From JBGVMW01 sp045122835 (GTDB lineage: Bacteria > Bacillota > Clostridia > Lachnospirales > Lachnospiraceae), in the NCBI GenBank assembly GCA_045122835.1, contig JBGVIB010000075.1:1-10829 (forward strand): a stretch of DNA of 10,829 nt. The letters run 5' to 3'. The translations under genes and the position numbers were made by a program. The notes beneath the pieces were generated by a model. It had not been told where the DNA came from. It ran no database searches and saw only the letters and a list, made by a program, of their open reading frames with translations. Positions 1-6,775 of the stretch are shown one piece after another; positions within the stretch are counted from its first letter, which is position 1, and each line of letters begins with the position of its first letter.

Positions 1-30
1 TGTGCTGAACTGCACAGTCCGTATGAAAAC
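1..30 (+). repeat. Dispersed intergenic repeat, copy 1 (left edge cut by window)
   Basis: Positions 1-30 match positions 2940-2969 at 23 of 30 bases without gaps. The most conserved part is AGTCCGTATGAA (16-27), against AGTCCGAATGAA at 2955-2966 and 1238-1249. The copy at 2936-2959 forms a GGACTG/CAGTCC hairpin, and the left arm of this copy would lie just outside the window. It sits in the non-coding leader of era. The function is unknown; it looks like a small dispersed repeat of the host genome. Confidence 0.55.
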
Positions 31-40
31 GTAGTGGCAG

Positions 41-88
41 CAGGCCAAAATCCATCACCGTAGGTGATTCTGCATGGATTTTTGCCTG
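41..88 (+). other. Long hairpin upstream of era
   Basis: The 15-base arms 41-55 and 74-88 pair with a single mismatch (C46/T83). The 18-nt loop contains a smaller hairpin of its own, CACC-gta-GGTG (56-66). There is no T-run after the stem: the T's lie inside the 3' arm. It could be the terminator of a gene left of the window or a structured leader or repeat. It abuts the next palindrome at position 88. Confidence 0.6.
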
Positions 89-114
89 TTATTATGAATG
101 CAATTCATAATAAC
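88..114 (+). repeat. Perfect 12-bp palindrome with 3-nt loop
   Basis: The arms GTTATTATGAAT (88-99) and ATTCATAATAAC (103-114) are perfectly complementary around the loop GCA. The element starts on the last base of the preceding hairpin, so the two form a tandem structure. It is non-coding and AT-rich, and could be an operator, a terminator read from either strand, or part of a repeat element. Confidence 0.6.
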
Positions 115-118
115 ATTG

Positions 119-146
119 GTAACCTATGAGGGTACTGAATAGTTAC
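119..146 (+). repeat. Imperfect inverted repeat ending in GTACTGAATAGTTAC
   Basis: GTAACcTAT (119-127) is complementary to ATAGTTAC (139-146) with one bulged base. The right half, 132-147, is identical over 16 bases to 10765-10780, the right half of a perfect inverted repeat at the other end of the window. The two are therefore diverged copies of one dispersed intergenic element. This copy ends about 30 bases before the era start codon. Confidence 0.6.
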
Positions 147-175
147 GATTTAGTAATAGATAGAATGGAGCACAT

Positions 176-1081
176 ATGATAGATAATAAAAAATCAGGCT
201 TTGTAACATTAATCGGAAGACCGAATGTAGGAAAATCTACTTTGATGAACCATTTGATCGGTCAGAAGATTGCCATAACCTCAAGAAAACCACAGACAAC
301 AAGAAATCGTATTCAGACCGTATATACAGATGACAGAGGGCAGATTGTCTTCGTAGATACACCGGGTATTCATAAGGCGAAGAATAAGTTAGGTGAGTAC
401 ATGGTAAAGGTAGCCCAGAATACTTTAAATGAAGTGGATGTAGTATTGTGGTTAGTTGAGCCTACCACCTTTATCGGGGCAGGGGAGCGTCATATCGCGG
501 AGCAATTAAAGACAGTAAAAACACCAGTTATTTTAGTAATTAACAAGATAGATACTGTGAAAAAAACAGAGATTCCGGCATTTATTGAAGCCTATAAGGA
601 TATTGTGGATTTTGCAGAAATTGTTCCGTTGTCAGCACTTCGCAACGTGAATACAGATGTTCTCACAGAGCAGATATTTAAGTATCTTCCATATGGACCG
701 ATGTTTTATGATGAAGATACGGTAACTGACCAGCCACAGAGACAGATTGCAGCAGAAATGATTCGTGAAAAAGCACTGCGAAGCTTATCAGAAGAAATTC
801 CTCATGGCATTGCAGTGGCAATTGACCAGATGAAATTCCGCCCGGATGGCAGCCTGGTAGACATTGATGCCACCATTATATGTGAGCGCGATTCCCACAA
901 AGGAATTATCATCGGAAAAGGCGGTGCTATGCTGAAAAAAATAGGCTCAGAGGCAAGACGAGATATCGAAAATATGTTAGAGTGTAAAGTGAATTTAAAG
1001 CTTTGGGTAAAGGTTAAGAAAGACTGGCGTGACAGCGATTTCTTAATGAAGAACTTTGGCTATGACAAGAAAGAGATCTAG
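176..1081 (+). CDS. era: GTPase Era (ribosome small-subunit assembly)
   Basis: Era is an essential GTPase that binds the 3' end of 16S rRNA and helps assemble the 30S subunit. The 301-residue length is typical. The GTPase domain shows G1 GRPNVGKS (14-21), the switch-I stretch PQTTRNRI (39-46), G3 DTPG (61-64), G4 NKID (123-126) and G5 SAL (153-155). The C-terminal KH RNA-binding domain carries IIIGKGG (244-250), and the family's closing DWRDSDFLMKNFGY stretch is present (283-296). The ATG is preceded by GGAG at 166-169 with suitable spacing. The genes usually found upstream in Firmicutes (ybeY, dgkA, cdd) are not in the window. The downstream yqzL-like and recO genes give the standard Firmicutes order. 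Nothing appears truncated. Confidence 0.98.
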   Translation: MIDNKKSGFVTLIGRPNVGKSTLMNHLIGQKIAITSRKPQTTRNRIQTVYTDDRGQIVFVDTPGIHKAKNKLGEYMVKVAQNTLNEVDVVLWLVEPTTFIGAGERHIAEQLKTVKTPVILVINKIDTVKKTEIPAFIEAYKDIVDFAEIVPLSALRNVNTDVLTEQIFKYLPYGPMFYDEDTVTDQPQRQIAAEMIREKALRSLSEEIPHGIAVAIDQMKFRPDGSLVDIDATIICERDSHKGIIIGKGGAMLKKIGSEARRDIENMLECKVNLKLWVKVKKDWRDSDFLMKNFGYDKKEI

Positions 1082-1276
1082 TACATCGTAAATAAAAATA
1101 ACTTTTATATTCTTTAGAATATGATAGTTGTTTAGTGGATGATGTGCTGAGAGATAAATAGTGGGATAAATGTCAAGGCTTTCCATCGAAGTTTAACAAG
1201 TATATTACCTGCATTTTCGGAAATCCTAATAACACGAAGTCCGAATGAAAAAAGAGTGAGAGACGGGGGATGGAAT
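1082..1276 (+). other. Intergenic region between era and the yqzL-like gene, with small palindrome
   Basis: This 195-base non-coding gap contains the palindrome ATATTCT-tt-AGAATAT (1107-1122), 26 bases after the era stop. It is AT-rich and has no clear T-run, so it is at best a weak terminator. Near the right end, AGTCCGAATGAA (1238-1249) matches the core of the dispersed repeats at 16-27 and 2955-2966. I found no convincing promoter. Confidence 0.45.
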
Positions 1277-1456
1277 ATGCAGAATATGTGGAATCAGTTT
1301 TATCAGACTGGAATGGTCGCAGATTATTTATCCTACTGTAAAGAGCGGGAAGAATACGCAGGCAAGCAGGAAGCAGAGAAACAGGCAGGTGTGAAGAATA
1401 ATGTTACAGGATCTTACTGTGACGGGAATGATACTATCCGTACAACCTATCGGTGA
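1277..1456 (+). CDS. YqzL-like small protein
   Basis: This is a 59-residue protein. Its N-terminus, MWNQFYQTGMVADYLSYCKE (residues 4-23), has the pattern of the Firmicutes YqzL family: an aromatic-rich W-x2-F-x2-TG core followed by a Y-L-x-Y segment. YqzL genes are typically encoded between era and recO, exactly as here. The molecular function of the family is unknown to me. The C-terminal half is Lys/Glu-rich and then drifts into low-complexity sequence where the gene overlaps recO by 56 bases. I chose the ATG at 1277 because GGGGGA (1265-1270) sits six bases upstream. An in-frame GTG at 1256 would add seven residues but lacks a good ribosome binding site. The family call rests on position plus the short N-terminal motif. 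Confidence 0.7.
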   Translation: MQNMWNQFYQTGMVADYLSYCKEREEYAGKQEAEKQAGVKNNVTGSYCDGNDTIRTTYR

Positions 1457-2141
1457 ATATGACAGGAGAGTTGTATTACTGACGAAAGAAAAAGGAAAAA
1501 TCAGTGCGTTTGCCAAAGGTGCAAGACGTCAGGGCAGCAGTTTATTAGCTGCCACGGCGCCTTTTTGCTTTGGAAAATTTGCTATATATGAAGGCAGAAG
1601 CAGTTACACCATACGTCATGCAGACATTCAGAATTATTTTGAAGCACTTCGCATGGATTTAGAGGGTGCTTGGTATGGCATGTATTTTTTGGAAATCGCA
1701 GATTTTTATGGCAGAGAAAATAATGATGAATCCCAGATGCTGAATCTGATGTTTGCAACCTTAAAGGCAGTAGAAAAGAACCAGATTGACAGAAGGTTAA
1801 TCAGAAGCGTGTTTGAACTGAAGGCAATGGTGTTAAATGGAGAATATCCTGATTTTTTTCACTGCATAAATTGTGGAAGTGAGGAAGGGCTTCATTCCTT
1901 TTATATTGCACAGGACGGTGTGGCGTGTCAGGCGTGCACACAATCACAAAAACAGGGTATTCCCTTGGATTTATCATCTCTCTATACGCTACAATATATC
2001 GTATATTCAGATTTGCGCAAGCTATACTCCTTTACCGTGTCGGAGCCTGTGTTAGAAAAGGTCAGACATGTGGTGACTTTGTGCAGAGAGAAATACATAG
2101 GAAGAACATTTCAGACAGAAAAGCTGTTAACGGAAGTGTAG
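1401..2141 (+). CDS. recO: DNA repair protein RecO
   Basis: RecO loads RecA onto SSB-coated single-stranded DNA with RecR and anneals complementary strands during RecF-pathway repair. The 246-residue length is normal. The N-terminal OB-fold begins with the characteristic LTVTGMILSVQPIGEYDRRV stretch (5-24), followed by LLTKEKGKISAFAKGARR (26-43). A zinc-ribbon-like insert has C155-x2-C158 and C176-x2-C179, and the helical C-terminal domain follows. The ATG has a modest AGGTG (1387-1391) nine bases upstream. The start lies inside the yqzL-like gene, so translational coupling is likely. No terminator is obvious in the first bases after the stop. Confidence 0.96.
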   Translation: MLQDLTVTGMILSVQPIGEYDRRVVLLTKEKGKISAFAKGARRQGSSLLAATAPFCFGKFAIYEGRSSYTIRHADIQNYFEALRMDLEGAWYGMYFLEIADFYGRENNDESQMLNLMFATLKAVEKNQIDRRLIRSVFELKAMVLNGEYPDFFHCINCGSEEGLHSFYIAQDGVACQACTQSQKQGIPLDLSSLYTLQYIVYSDLRKLYSFTVSEPVLEKVRHVVTLCREKYIGRTFQTEKLLTEV

Positions 2142-2235
2142 TAACAACAGTCACCGGATTGAAGTATGAAGCTGAAAAAGATGAATGTTACGGATTAGAA
2201 TAAAATGTTGTTAATATCTGGTATATAAAAAATGG

Positions 2236-2264
2236 TTGAAAAACAGATTACTTCTATGTATAAT
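2236..2264 (+). promoter_or_regulatory. Sigma-A-type promoter of the lipoprotein gene
   Basis: The -35 TTGAAA (2236-2241) and -10 TATAAT (2259-2264) are separated by 17 bases, which is ideal spacing. Transcription would start near 2271, giving a leader of about 40 bases. That leader contains the small hairpin GCCG-tttaat-CGGC (2282-2295) just before the ribosome binding site. Confidence 0.75.
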
Positions 2265-2311
2265 TAGATATTAGTTTAGAAGCCGTTTAATCGGCGGAAT
2301 GAGAGGAAATT

Positions 2312-2920
2312 ATGAAGAAATTAAAAGTAACAGCAATCATTTTAGCATCTGCGTTCCTTTGTGCAGGATGTGGCGGTAGTTCATCGGTATCTGTTGATGG
2401 AAATGCTATCATTATCGACAAAGACGGTAAGGTGGAAAGCCAGTTAGGGAGTGTACTGGATCAGGATTATTATGATTCTGATGAATTAAAGACTACAGTA
2501 GAAGGTGAAATTCAGTCTTTTAACGCAGTGAATGGCGAAGGTAGCGTAGAATTAACAGAGTATAACTATGATAAATCTGACAGCACCGTGAAGATAGTAA
2601 TGACATTTGAATCTATGGAGGATTATGTTGCTTATAACAGTGACACAGATTACAATTTTGAAGCAAATAATTATTATTCCGGTTCTGTTGACGGCACAAA
2701 GGTTGCACTTGATTCCCTAAAAGCTGTAAAAAATGGTGAAATGGTGACAGATGCATACACAGAAGCTGATAATCACGCTATGGTACTTGTAAGTGGTGAG
2801 AACACAGTAGTAGTTCCAGGTAACATTGTAGCAATAAGTGAAAATGTAGAAGTAACAGGCAAAACACAGGCAAAGATTATAAGTGCGGATAAACCGGCAT
2901 GTGTCATTTATGAAAAATAG
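2312..2920 (+). CDS. Predicted lipoprotein of unknown function
   Basis: This is a 202-residue protein with a Sec/lipoprotein signal: Lys-rich n-region (MKKLK), hydrophobic core (residues 6-17), then C-A-G-C with the lipidated cysteine at C20. The residue at -3 is Cys rather than the usual Leu/Val/Ile, but A-G at -2/-1 is standard. A Gly/Ser linker follows, then an acidic, Tyr- and Asp-rich soluble domain with alternating beta-like segments and no further membrane helix. It should be anchored on the outer face of the cytoplasmic membrane. I recognise no catalytic motif or named family. It has its own promoter (2236-2264) and a good AGAGGA site (2302-2307) before the ATG. Being between recO and glyS gives no functional hint. 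Confidence 0.8.
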   Translation: MKKLKVTAIILASAFLCAGCGGSSSVSVDGNAIIIDKDGKVESQLGSVLDQDYYDSDELKTTVEGEIQSFNAVNGEGSVELTEYNYDKSDSTVKIVMTFESMEDYVAYNSDTDYNFEANNYYSGSVDGTKVALDSLKAVKNGEMVTDAYTEADNHAMVLVSGENTVVVPGNIVAISENVEVTGKTQAKIISADKPACVIYEK

Positions 2921-2926
2921 TAATTG

Positions 2927-2969
2927 TTCAGAAAAGGACTGTACTGTATAGCGCAGTCCGAATGAATAC
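2927..2969 (+). repeat. Dispersed intergenic repeat, copy with GGACTG/CAGTCC hairpin
   Basis: GGACTG (2936-2941) pairs with CAGTCC (2954-2959). Positions 2927-2950 match 10751-10774 at 21 of 24 bases, and 2940-2969 match 1-30 at 23 of 30. This copy therefore links the two sub-types of the repeat. It lies between the lipoprotein stop and the glyS start. The hairpin is not followed by a T-run, so it is unlikely to be an intrinsic terminator. Confidence 0.6.
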
Positions 2970-3007
2970 ATAAAAATTGAAAATTAAGTTATTGGAGGAT
3001 AATATCA

Positions 3008-4396
3008 ATGGAAAAGACAATGGATAAGATAGTTGCATTGGCAAAAAACAGAGGATTTGTATATCCTGGTTCTGAAATTTACGGCGGTCTTGCTAACACA
3101 TGGGATTACGGTAATCTTGGTGTTGAATTAAAGAACAATGTAAAAAAAGCATGGTGGAAGAAATTTATTCAGGAGAATCCTTACAATGTAGGTGTTGACT
3201 GTGCTATCCTTATGAACCCTCAGACATGGGTGGCTTCTGGACATTTAGGCGGATTTTCCGATCCTTTAATGGATTGTAAAGAATGCCATGAGCGTTTCCG
3301 TGCAGATAAGATGATTGAAGAATTCTGCGATGCAAACGGTATTGAATTAACAGGTTCTGTAGATGCCTGGTCACAGGAAGAAATGAAGAATTTCGTGGAA
3401 GAGAAGAATATTCCATGTCCAACTTGCGGTAAGCACAATTTTACAGATATCCGTCAGTTTAACTTAATGTTCAAAACATTCCAGGGTGTAACTGAGGATG
3501 CTAAGAATACTGTATATTTAAGACCGGAGACAGCACAGGGTATCTTTGTAAACTTCAAGAATGTACAGAGAACATCCAGAAAGAAACTACCATTTGGTAT
3601 TGGTCAGATTGGTAAATCCTTCCGTAACGAAATTACACCAGGTAACTTTACGTTCCGTACAAGAGAATTTGAGCAGATGGAATTAGAATTCTTCTGTAAG
3701 CCGGATACAGACTTAGAGTGGTTCCAGTACTGGAAATCATACTGCTTAAACTGGTTAAAGGAATTAGGAATCAAAGATGATGAAATCCGTGCAAGAGATC
3801 ATCAGCCGGAAGAACTTTGCTTCTACAGTAAAGCAACCACTGATATTGAATACAAGTTCCCATTTGGCTGGGGCGAATTATGGGGTGTGGCAGACCGTAC
3901 TGATTACGACTTGACACAGCACCAGAACACATCCGGTGAAGATTTAACATACTTTGATGATGAAACAAAAGAAAAATACATACCATATGTTATCGAACCA
4001 TCCTTAGGTGCTGACCGTATGGTTCTTGCATTCCTTTGTGCTGCTTATGACGAGGAAGAAATTGCAGAGGGAGATGTGCGTACCGTAATGCATTTCCATC
4101 CTGCACTTGCACCAATCAAGATTGGTGTGCTTCCATTATCTAAGAAGCTTTCTGAAAATGCAGAAAAGGTTTTCTTAGAGCTTTCTAAGACATACAACTG
4201 CGAATTCGATGACAGAGGAAATATTGGTAAACGTTACAGAAGACAGGATGAGATTGGTACACCATTCTGTGTAACATACGATTTCGATTCCGAGGAAGAT
4301 GGTTGTGTAACCGTACGTGACCGTGACACCATGGAGCAGGAGAGAGTTAAGATTTCTGAGTTAGAAGCGTATTTTGCTGAGAAATTTGCATATTAA
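3008..4396 (+). CDS. glyS: Glycine--tRNA ligase, alpha2 type
   Basis: This cytoplasmic class II aminoacyl-tRNA synthetase charges tRNA-Gly with glycine using ATP. The single-chain 462-residue form is the homodimeric type (also called glyQS), not the separate alpha/beta form. Visible signatures are the N-terminal FVYPGSEIYGG stretch (17-27), RPETAQG (172-178), motif 2 around FRNE (205-208) with FRTREFEQME (216-225), and motif 3 around EPSLGADR (330-337). The C-terminal anticodon-binding domain spans about 365-458. Two Cys pairs, C90-x2-C93 and C137-x2-C140, are compatible with a metal-binding insert. GGAGG (2994-2998) precedes the ATG. Only 87 bases separate it from the lipoprotein gene, and I see no T-box leader there. 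The gene ends at a strong terminator. Confidence 0.98.
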   Translation: MEKTMDKIVALAKNRGFVYPGSEIYGGLANTWDYGNLGVELKNNVKKAWWKKFIQENPYNVGVDCAILMNPQTWVASGHLGGFSDPLMDCKECHERFRADKMIEEFCDANGIELTGSVDAWSQEEMKNFVEEKNIPCPTCGKHNFTDIRQFNLMFKTFQGVTEDAKNTVYLRPETAQGIFVNFKNVQRTSRKKLPFGIGQIGKSFRNEITPGNFTFRTREFEQMELEFFCKPDTDLEWFQYWKSYCLNWLKELGIKDDEIRARDHQPEELCFYSKATTDIEYKFPFGWGELWGVADRTDYDLTQHQNTSGEDLTYFDDETKEKYIPYVIEPSLGADRMVLAFLCAAYDEEEIAEGDVRTVMHFHPALAPIKIGVLPLSKKLSENAEKVFLELSKTYNCEFDDRGNIGKRYRRQDEIGTPFCVTYDFDSEEDGCVTVRDRDTMEQERVKISELEAYFAEKFAY

Positions 4397-4411
4397 TAAT
4401 TAGTTTATGGG

Positions 4412-4445
4412 AAAAGAGACAACTTAGAGATGGTTGTCTCTTTTT
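4412..4445 (+). terminator. Rho-independent terminator after glyS
   Basis: A perfect 12-bp stem pairs AAAAGAGACAAC (4412-4423) with GTTGTCTCTTTT (4433-4444) around a 9-nt loop. The 3' arm runs into a T-tract. It lies 16 bases after the glyS stop and closes the housekeeping part of the window. Confidence 0.9.
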
Positions 4446-4558
4446 CTGTCTATGAAGATGTTGTTTGGGATAAAGAATTTTACAATTATAACATCTGATG
4501 CAAAAAATTAGTGTTTACGTAGTACTTTCTATGTTTCTGGAAAAAAGATATGAAACAC

Positions 4559-4587
4559 TTGCAAATGATATTGTATTGTTATATAAT
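4559..4587 (+). promoter_or_regulatory. Promoter of the AgrA-like/AgrC-like operon
   Basis: The -35 TTGCAA (4559-4564) and -10 TATAAT (4582-4587) are 17 bases apart. A second, overlapping TATAAT occupies 4587-4592. Transcription would begin about 30 bases before the response regulator start codon. The 110 bases between the glyS terminator and this promoter contain no gene that I can see. Confidence 0.75.
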
Positions 4588-4622
4588 ATAATGGTTAATA
4601 GTACATATGCGAGGTGAAAGGG

Positions 4623-5351
4623 ATGCTAAAGATAGCAATTTGTGATGATGAAAAGTTTTTTAAGATAAAGATAGAAAAGAACATAGAGAAGTATCTGGGG
4701 AAAGAAGAAATCGCCTATGAGGTAGATAGCTTTGATTCGGGTATTCAATTATTGGAAAAAGGAGAAAATATTGCTGAGTATGATATGATTTTTTTGGATA
4801 TCAATATGCAGGAAATAGATGGTATCGAGACTGCAAAGTGTATCAGAAGCTACTCTTCGGAAATATTTCTTATATTTGTTACAGCCTATGTTCAGTACTC
4901 GCCAGAAGGGTATAAAGTAAATGCAATACGGTATCTGTTGAAGGATAATGAAAGCTTTGATGAGACGTTCAGGGAATGCATGGATGCTATCTTAAAAAAA
5001 TTAGAATTAAAAAAAGAGGTATGTATATTTAATTTTCTGGACGGGAAAAAAGAAGTATTGCTTGATGAAATTGTGTGCATAGAAAGTAATCTTCATAAAC
5101 TTACATTTCAAATAGATACAGGCAAAAAGACAGAAAGTTACTATATGTATGACAGGTTAGACAATGTATTTGAACAAATACAATCTCGAAGATTTTGCAG
5201 AATACATAAAAGCTATCTGGTTAATTTAAAATACGTGGATGATATAATGCGTTATCAGGTAATATTGAAGAACGGACAGCGGTTAAATGTGGCAAAACCC
5301 AGATATATGACAGTAAAAAATGCATATATATCTTTTCAGGGAGAAATGTGA
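4623..5351 (+). CDS. LytTR-family response regulator (AgrA-like)
   Basis: This 242-residue cytoplasmic regulator has two parts. The receiver domain spans about 1-125, with the acidic pair D8-D9, phospho-acceptor D59 in MIFLDINM, the T87 switch residue in FVTAY, and K107 in YLLKD. The LytTR DNA-binding domain (about 133-238) has the family signature RRFCRIHKSYLVNLKYV (189-205) and the closing LNVAKPRY (221-228). LytTR regulators typically bind paired direct repeats and act with GHKL sensor kinases on peptide-signal operons. I chose ATG 4623 because GAGGTG (4611-4616) lies six bases upstream; the in-frame GTG at 4614 would overlap that site. The stop overlaps the kinase ATG (TGATG), so the two are co-translated. 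AUA and AAA codons are frequent. Confidence 0.93.
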   Translation: MLKIAICDDEKFFKIKIEKNIEKYLGKEEIAYEVDSFDSGIQLLEKGENIAEYDMIFLDINMQEIDGIETAKCIRSYSSEIFLIFVTAYVQYSPEGYKVNAIRYLLKDNESFDETFRECMDAILKKLELKKEVCIFNFLDGKKEVLLDEIVCIESNLHKLTFQIDTGKKTESYYMYDRLDNVFEQIQSRRFCRIHKSYLVNLKYVDDIMRYQVILKNGQRLNVAKPRYMTVKNAYISFQGEM

Positions 5352-6655
5352 TGTTAAAGGTGATATACAGTTTTTTTATTGTAATGTGGGAGCTTATATG
5401 TTGCAAAATATATATGGAAGCATTTATAGAGAACAAGAGTAAAGAAAAAAATATACTCTGTTGGGGGTTGTTGTTTCTGGCGGGAATAGTTATCTGCGTT
5501 GAAGTGCTAATGTTGGGCGAACATTTTGTATATAAGGAAATGGCAGTTATTGTTACTAATACATTACTATGGACATTATATTTAAAAGCAGACGTAAGGC
5601 GTATTTTTGTATTGTTTATTCTTTTTTTGGGAATTGGTCTGGTGCTGGATTATGTAACATTAGTGAGTTTGTGTAGTGTGTTTCCGATTATAAACATAAT
5701 AATAAAAACAAATTGCTATATAAGTGTGTTAATAACCTTTATAAGCAAGCTATTGCTGTTTTGTTTTATATTGCTTATTCGTAAACGATTTGCTACACGG
5801 GAAATGGATTTATTTACTTATCAGGAATGGTTAAGTTTCTCTGTATTTCCGATATTTACAGTGTTTGTAGTGATTGCATTGGTTGTAAACTGGGATATTG
5901 TGGAGAGTAGAAAACAGGCGTATATAATGTTAGGGATATCGGGTGGTTTACTGGTGATGAACCTTATCCTGTTCTACTTTATAAATGCAATTTTACAACG
6001 TGAAATACAGATAAGAGAATATAGTACATTTAAAGAAAAGATGAAAAGTGAAACAAACACATATCGTGTAAATTCTGAAAATTATGATAAACAGCGGAGA
6101 AGAGGTCATGAATTTCGAAATCAGATCTCATGTATTATTGAGTTGGCAAATCATAATAAATATGAGGAATTGAATGCGTATTTAAAAGAAATAGATGAGG
6201 AAATCAGAGAGAGTACAGATATGATAGATACCAATCATTCCATTGTAAATGCTATTTTAAATTCCAAAATGCGGGAGGGAAAGAAAAAAGGAATTGTATT
6301 TATAGTGAAAATTAATGAATTAAAAGACATCTGTATCAGTGATGTGGATGTGGTAACCATTTTGTCTAATTTATTAAATAATGCAATGGAGGCATGTGAG
6401 CAGTGCAAAGATAAATTGATAAAGGTAAAGTTTGTAAAAGAATCAGAAAAAATTATCATATCAGTTGAGAACGCAATGAAAAAAGAACCTGTAGTTATTG
6501 ATGGTAACTATATCACAAGTAAAATTAAGGATAAAGACATGCATGGGATTGGAATTGAAAACATACTTCGTACGGTGGAGAAGTATAATGGCTCTTATGC
6601 TATAGGGACAGTAGATGGTAAATTTCGATTTACAATCGTAATACCTGATGAATAG
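5351..6655 (+). CDS. GHKL-type sensor histidine kinase (AgrC-like)
   Basis: This is a 434-residue membrane kinase. The N-terminal ~215 residues are about six hydrophobic segments (approximately 1-20, 36-58, 65-78, 84-112, 122-143, 160-180 and 190-213; boundaries by eye), the usual peptide-sensing part of AgrC-like proteins. The phospho-acceptor is H253 in RRRGHEFRNQ (249-258). The ATP-binding domain shows the N-box ILSNLLNNAMEA (337-348) and the G-box around HGIGIENI (398-405). The GHKL family with this H-box is typical of Agr/Com-type quorum sensing. AGGGAG (5338-5343) favours ATG 5351, one base inside the upstream stop, over GTG 5348. The gene ends one base before a terminator, so agrC is insulated from the agrD promoter. 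Confidence 0.92.
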   Translation: MLKVIYSFFIVMWELICCKIYMEAFIENKSKEKNILCWGLLFLAGIVICVEVLMLGEHFVYKEMAVIVTNTLLWTLYLKADVRRIFVLFILFLGIGLVLDYVTLVSLCSVFPIINIIIKTNCYISVLITFISKLLLFCFILLIRKRFATREMDLFTYQEWLSFSVFPIFTVFVVIALVVNWDIVESRKQAYIMLGISGGLLVMNLILFYFINAILQREIQIREYSTFKEKMKSETNTYRVNSENYDKQRRRGHEFRNQISCIIELANHNKYEELNAYLKEIDEEIRESTDMIDTNHSIVNAILNSKMREGKKKGIVFIVKINELKDICISDVDVVTILSNLLNNAMEACEQCKDKLIKVKFVKESEKIIISVENAMKKEPVVIDGNYITSKIKDKDMHGIGIENILRTVEKYNGSYAIGTVDGKFRFTIVIPDE

Positions 6656-6700
6656 AAGATGCCGCATAAAACAAAAGTGTTTTGTGCGGCATCTTTTTTT
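6656..6700 (+). terminator. Strong rho-independent terminator after the kinase gene
   Basis: An 18-bp stem pairs 6656-6673 (starting AAGATGCCGCA) with 6678-6695, with one T-G wobble. The loop is AAAG, and T's continue through 6700. It begins at the base after the kinase stop codon and separates the regulator operon from the agrB remnant/agrD transcription unit. Confidence 0.95.
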
Positions 6701-6704
6701 CTTT

Positions 6705-6732
6705 TTCTGCAAAAAATGTCATGATTCTGCAA
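6705..6732 (+). promoter_or_regulatory. Direct repeat, candidate LytTR regulator binding site
   Basis: TTCTGCAA occurs at 6705-6712 and again at 6725-6732, a 20-base period with a 12-base spacer. The second copy ends six bases before a candidate -35 element. Paired short direct repeats about two helical turns apart, just upstream of -35, are the usual arrangement for LytTR/AgrA-type activators. The bases themselves do not closely match the staphylococcal AgrA site. The related TTCTGCA also occurs by chance inside agrD (7061-7067). Confidence 0.4.
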
Positions 6733-6738
6733 TGTGTA

Positions 6739-6767
6739 TTGTAAAAATTGGGCAAAAAAAGGATAAT
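6739..6767 (+). promoter_or_regulatory. Candidate promoter of the agrB remnant/agrD unit
   Basis: The -35-like TTGTAA (6739-6744) and -10-like GATAAT (6762-6767) are 17 bases apart. Each departs from consensus, as expected for an activator-dependent promoter. The start would be near 6774, essentially at the first codon of the agrB remnant. Confidence 0.5.
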
Positions 6768-6775
6768 GTGTCTGA

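Noticed and set aside
1328..1516. Minus-strand 62-codon open frame across the start of recO
   Set aside because: It is antisense to two well-supported genes and has a hydrophobic, low-information translation.
2166..2198. Ten-codon leader-like frame (ATG at 2166) between recO and the lipoprotein promoter
   Set aside because: It has no ribosome binding site, lies upstream of the only good promoter, and has no regulatory codon run or attenuator structure.
2921..3007. T-box riboswitch leader before glyS
   Set aside because: Glycyl-tRNA synthetase genes in Firmicutes often have one, but only 87 bases are available, much of it a repeat hairpin, and no T-box consensus or antiterminator is visible.
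6700..6775. Upstream coding part of agrB in another frame
   Set aside because: The agrB frame has stops at 6764 and 6773. The neighbouring frame after 6752 reads only a short segment before a stop and shows no AgrB motif. The terminator occupies the space before it, so a simple frameshift does not explain the missing part.
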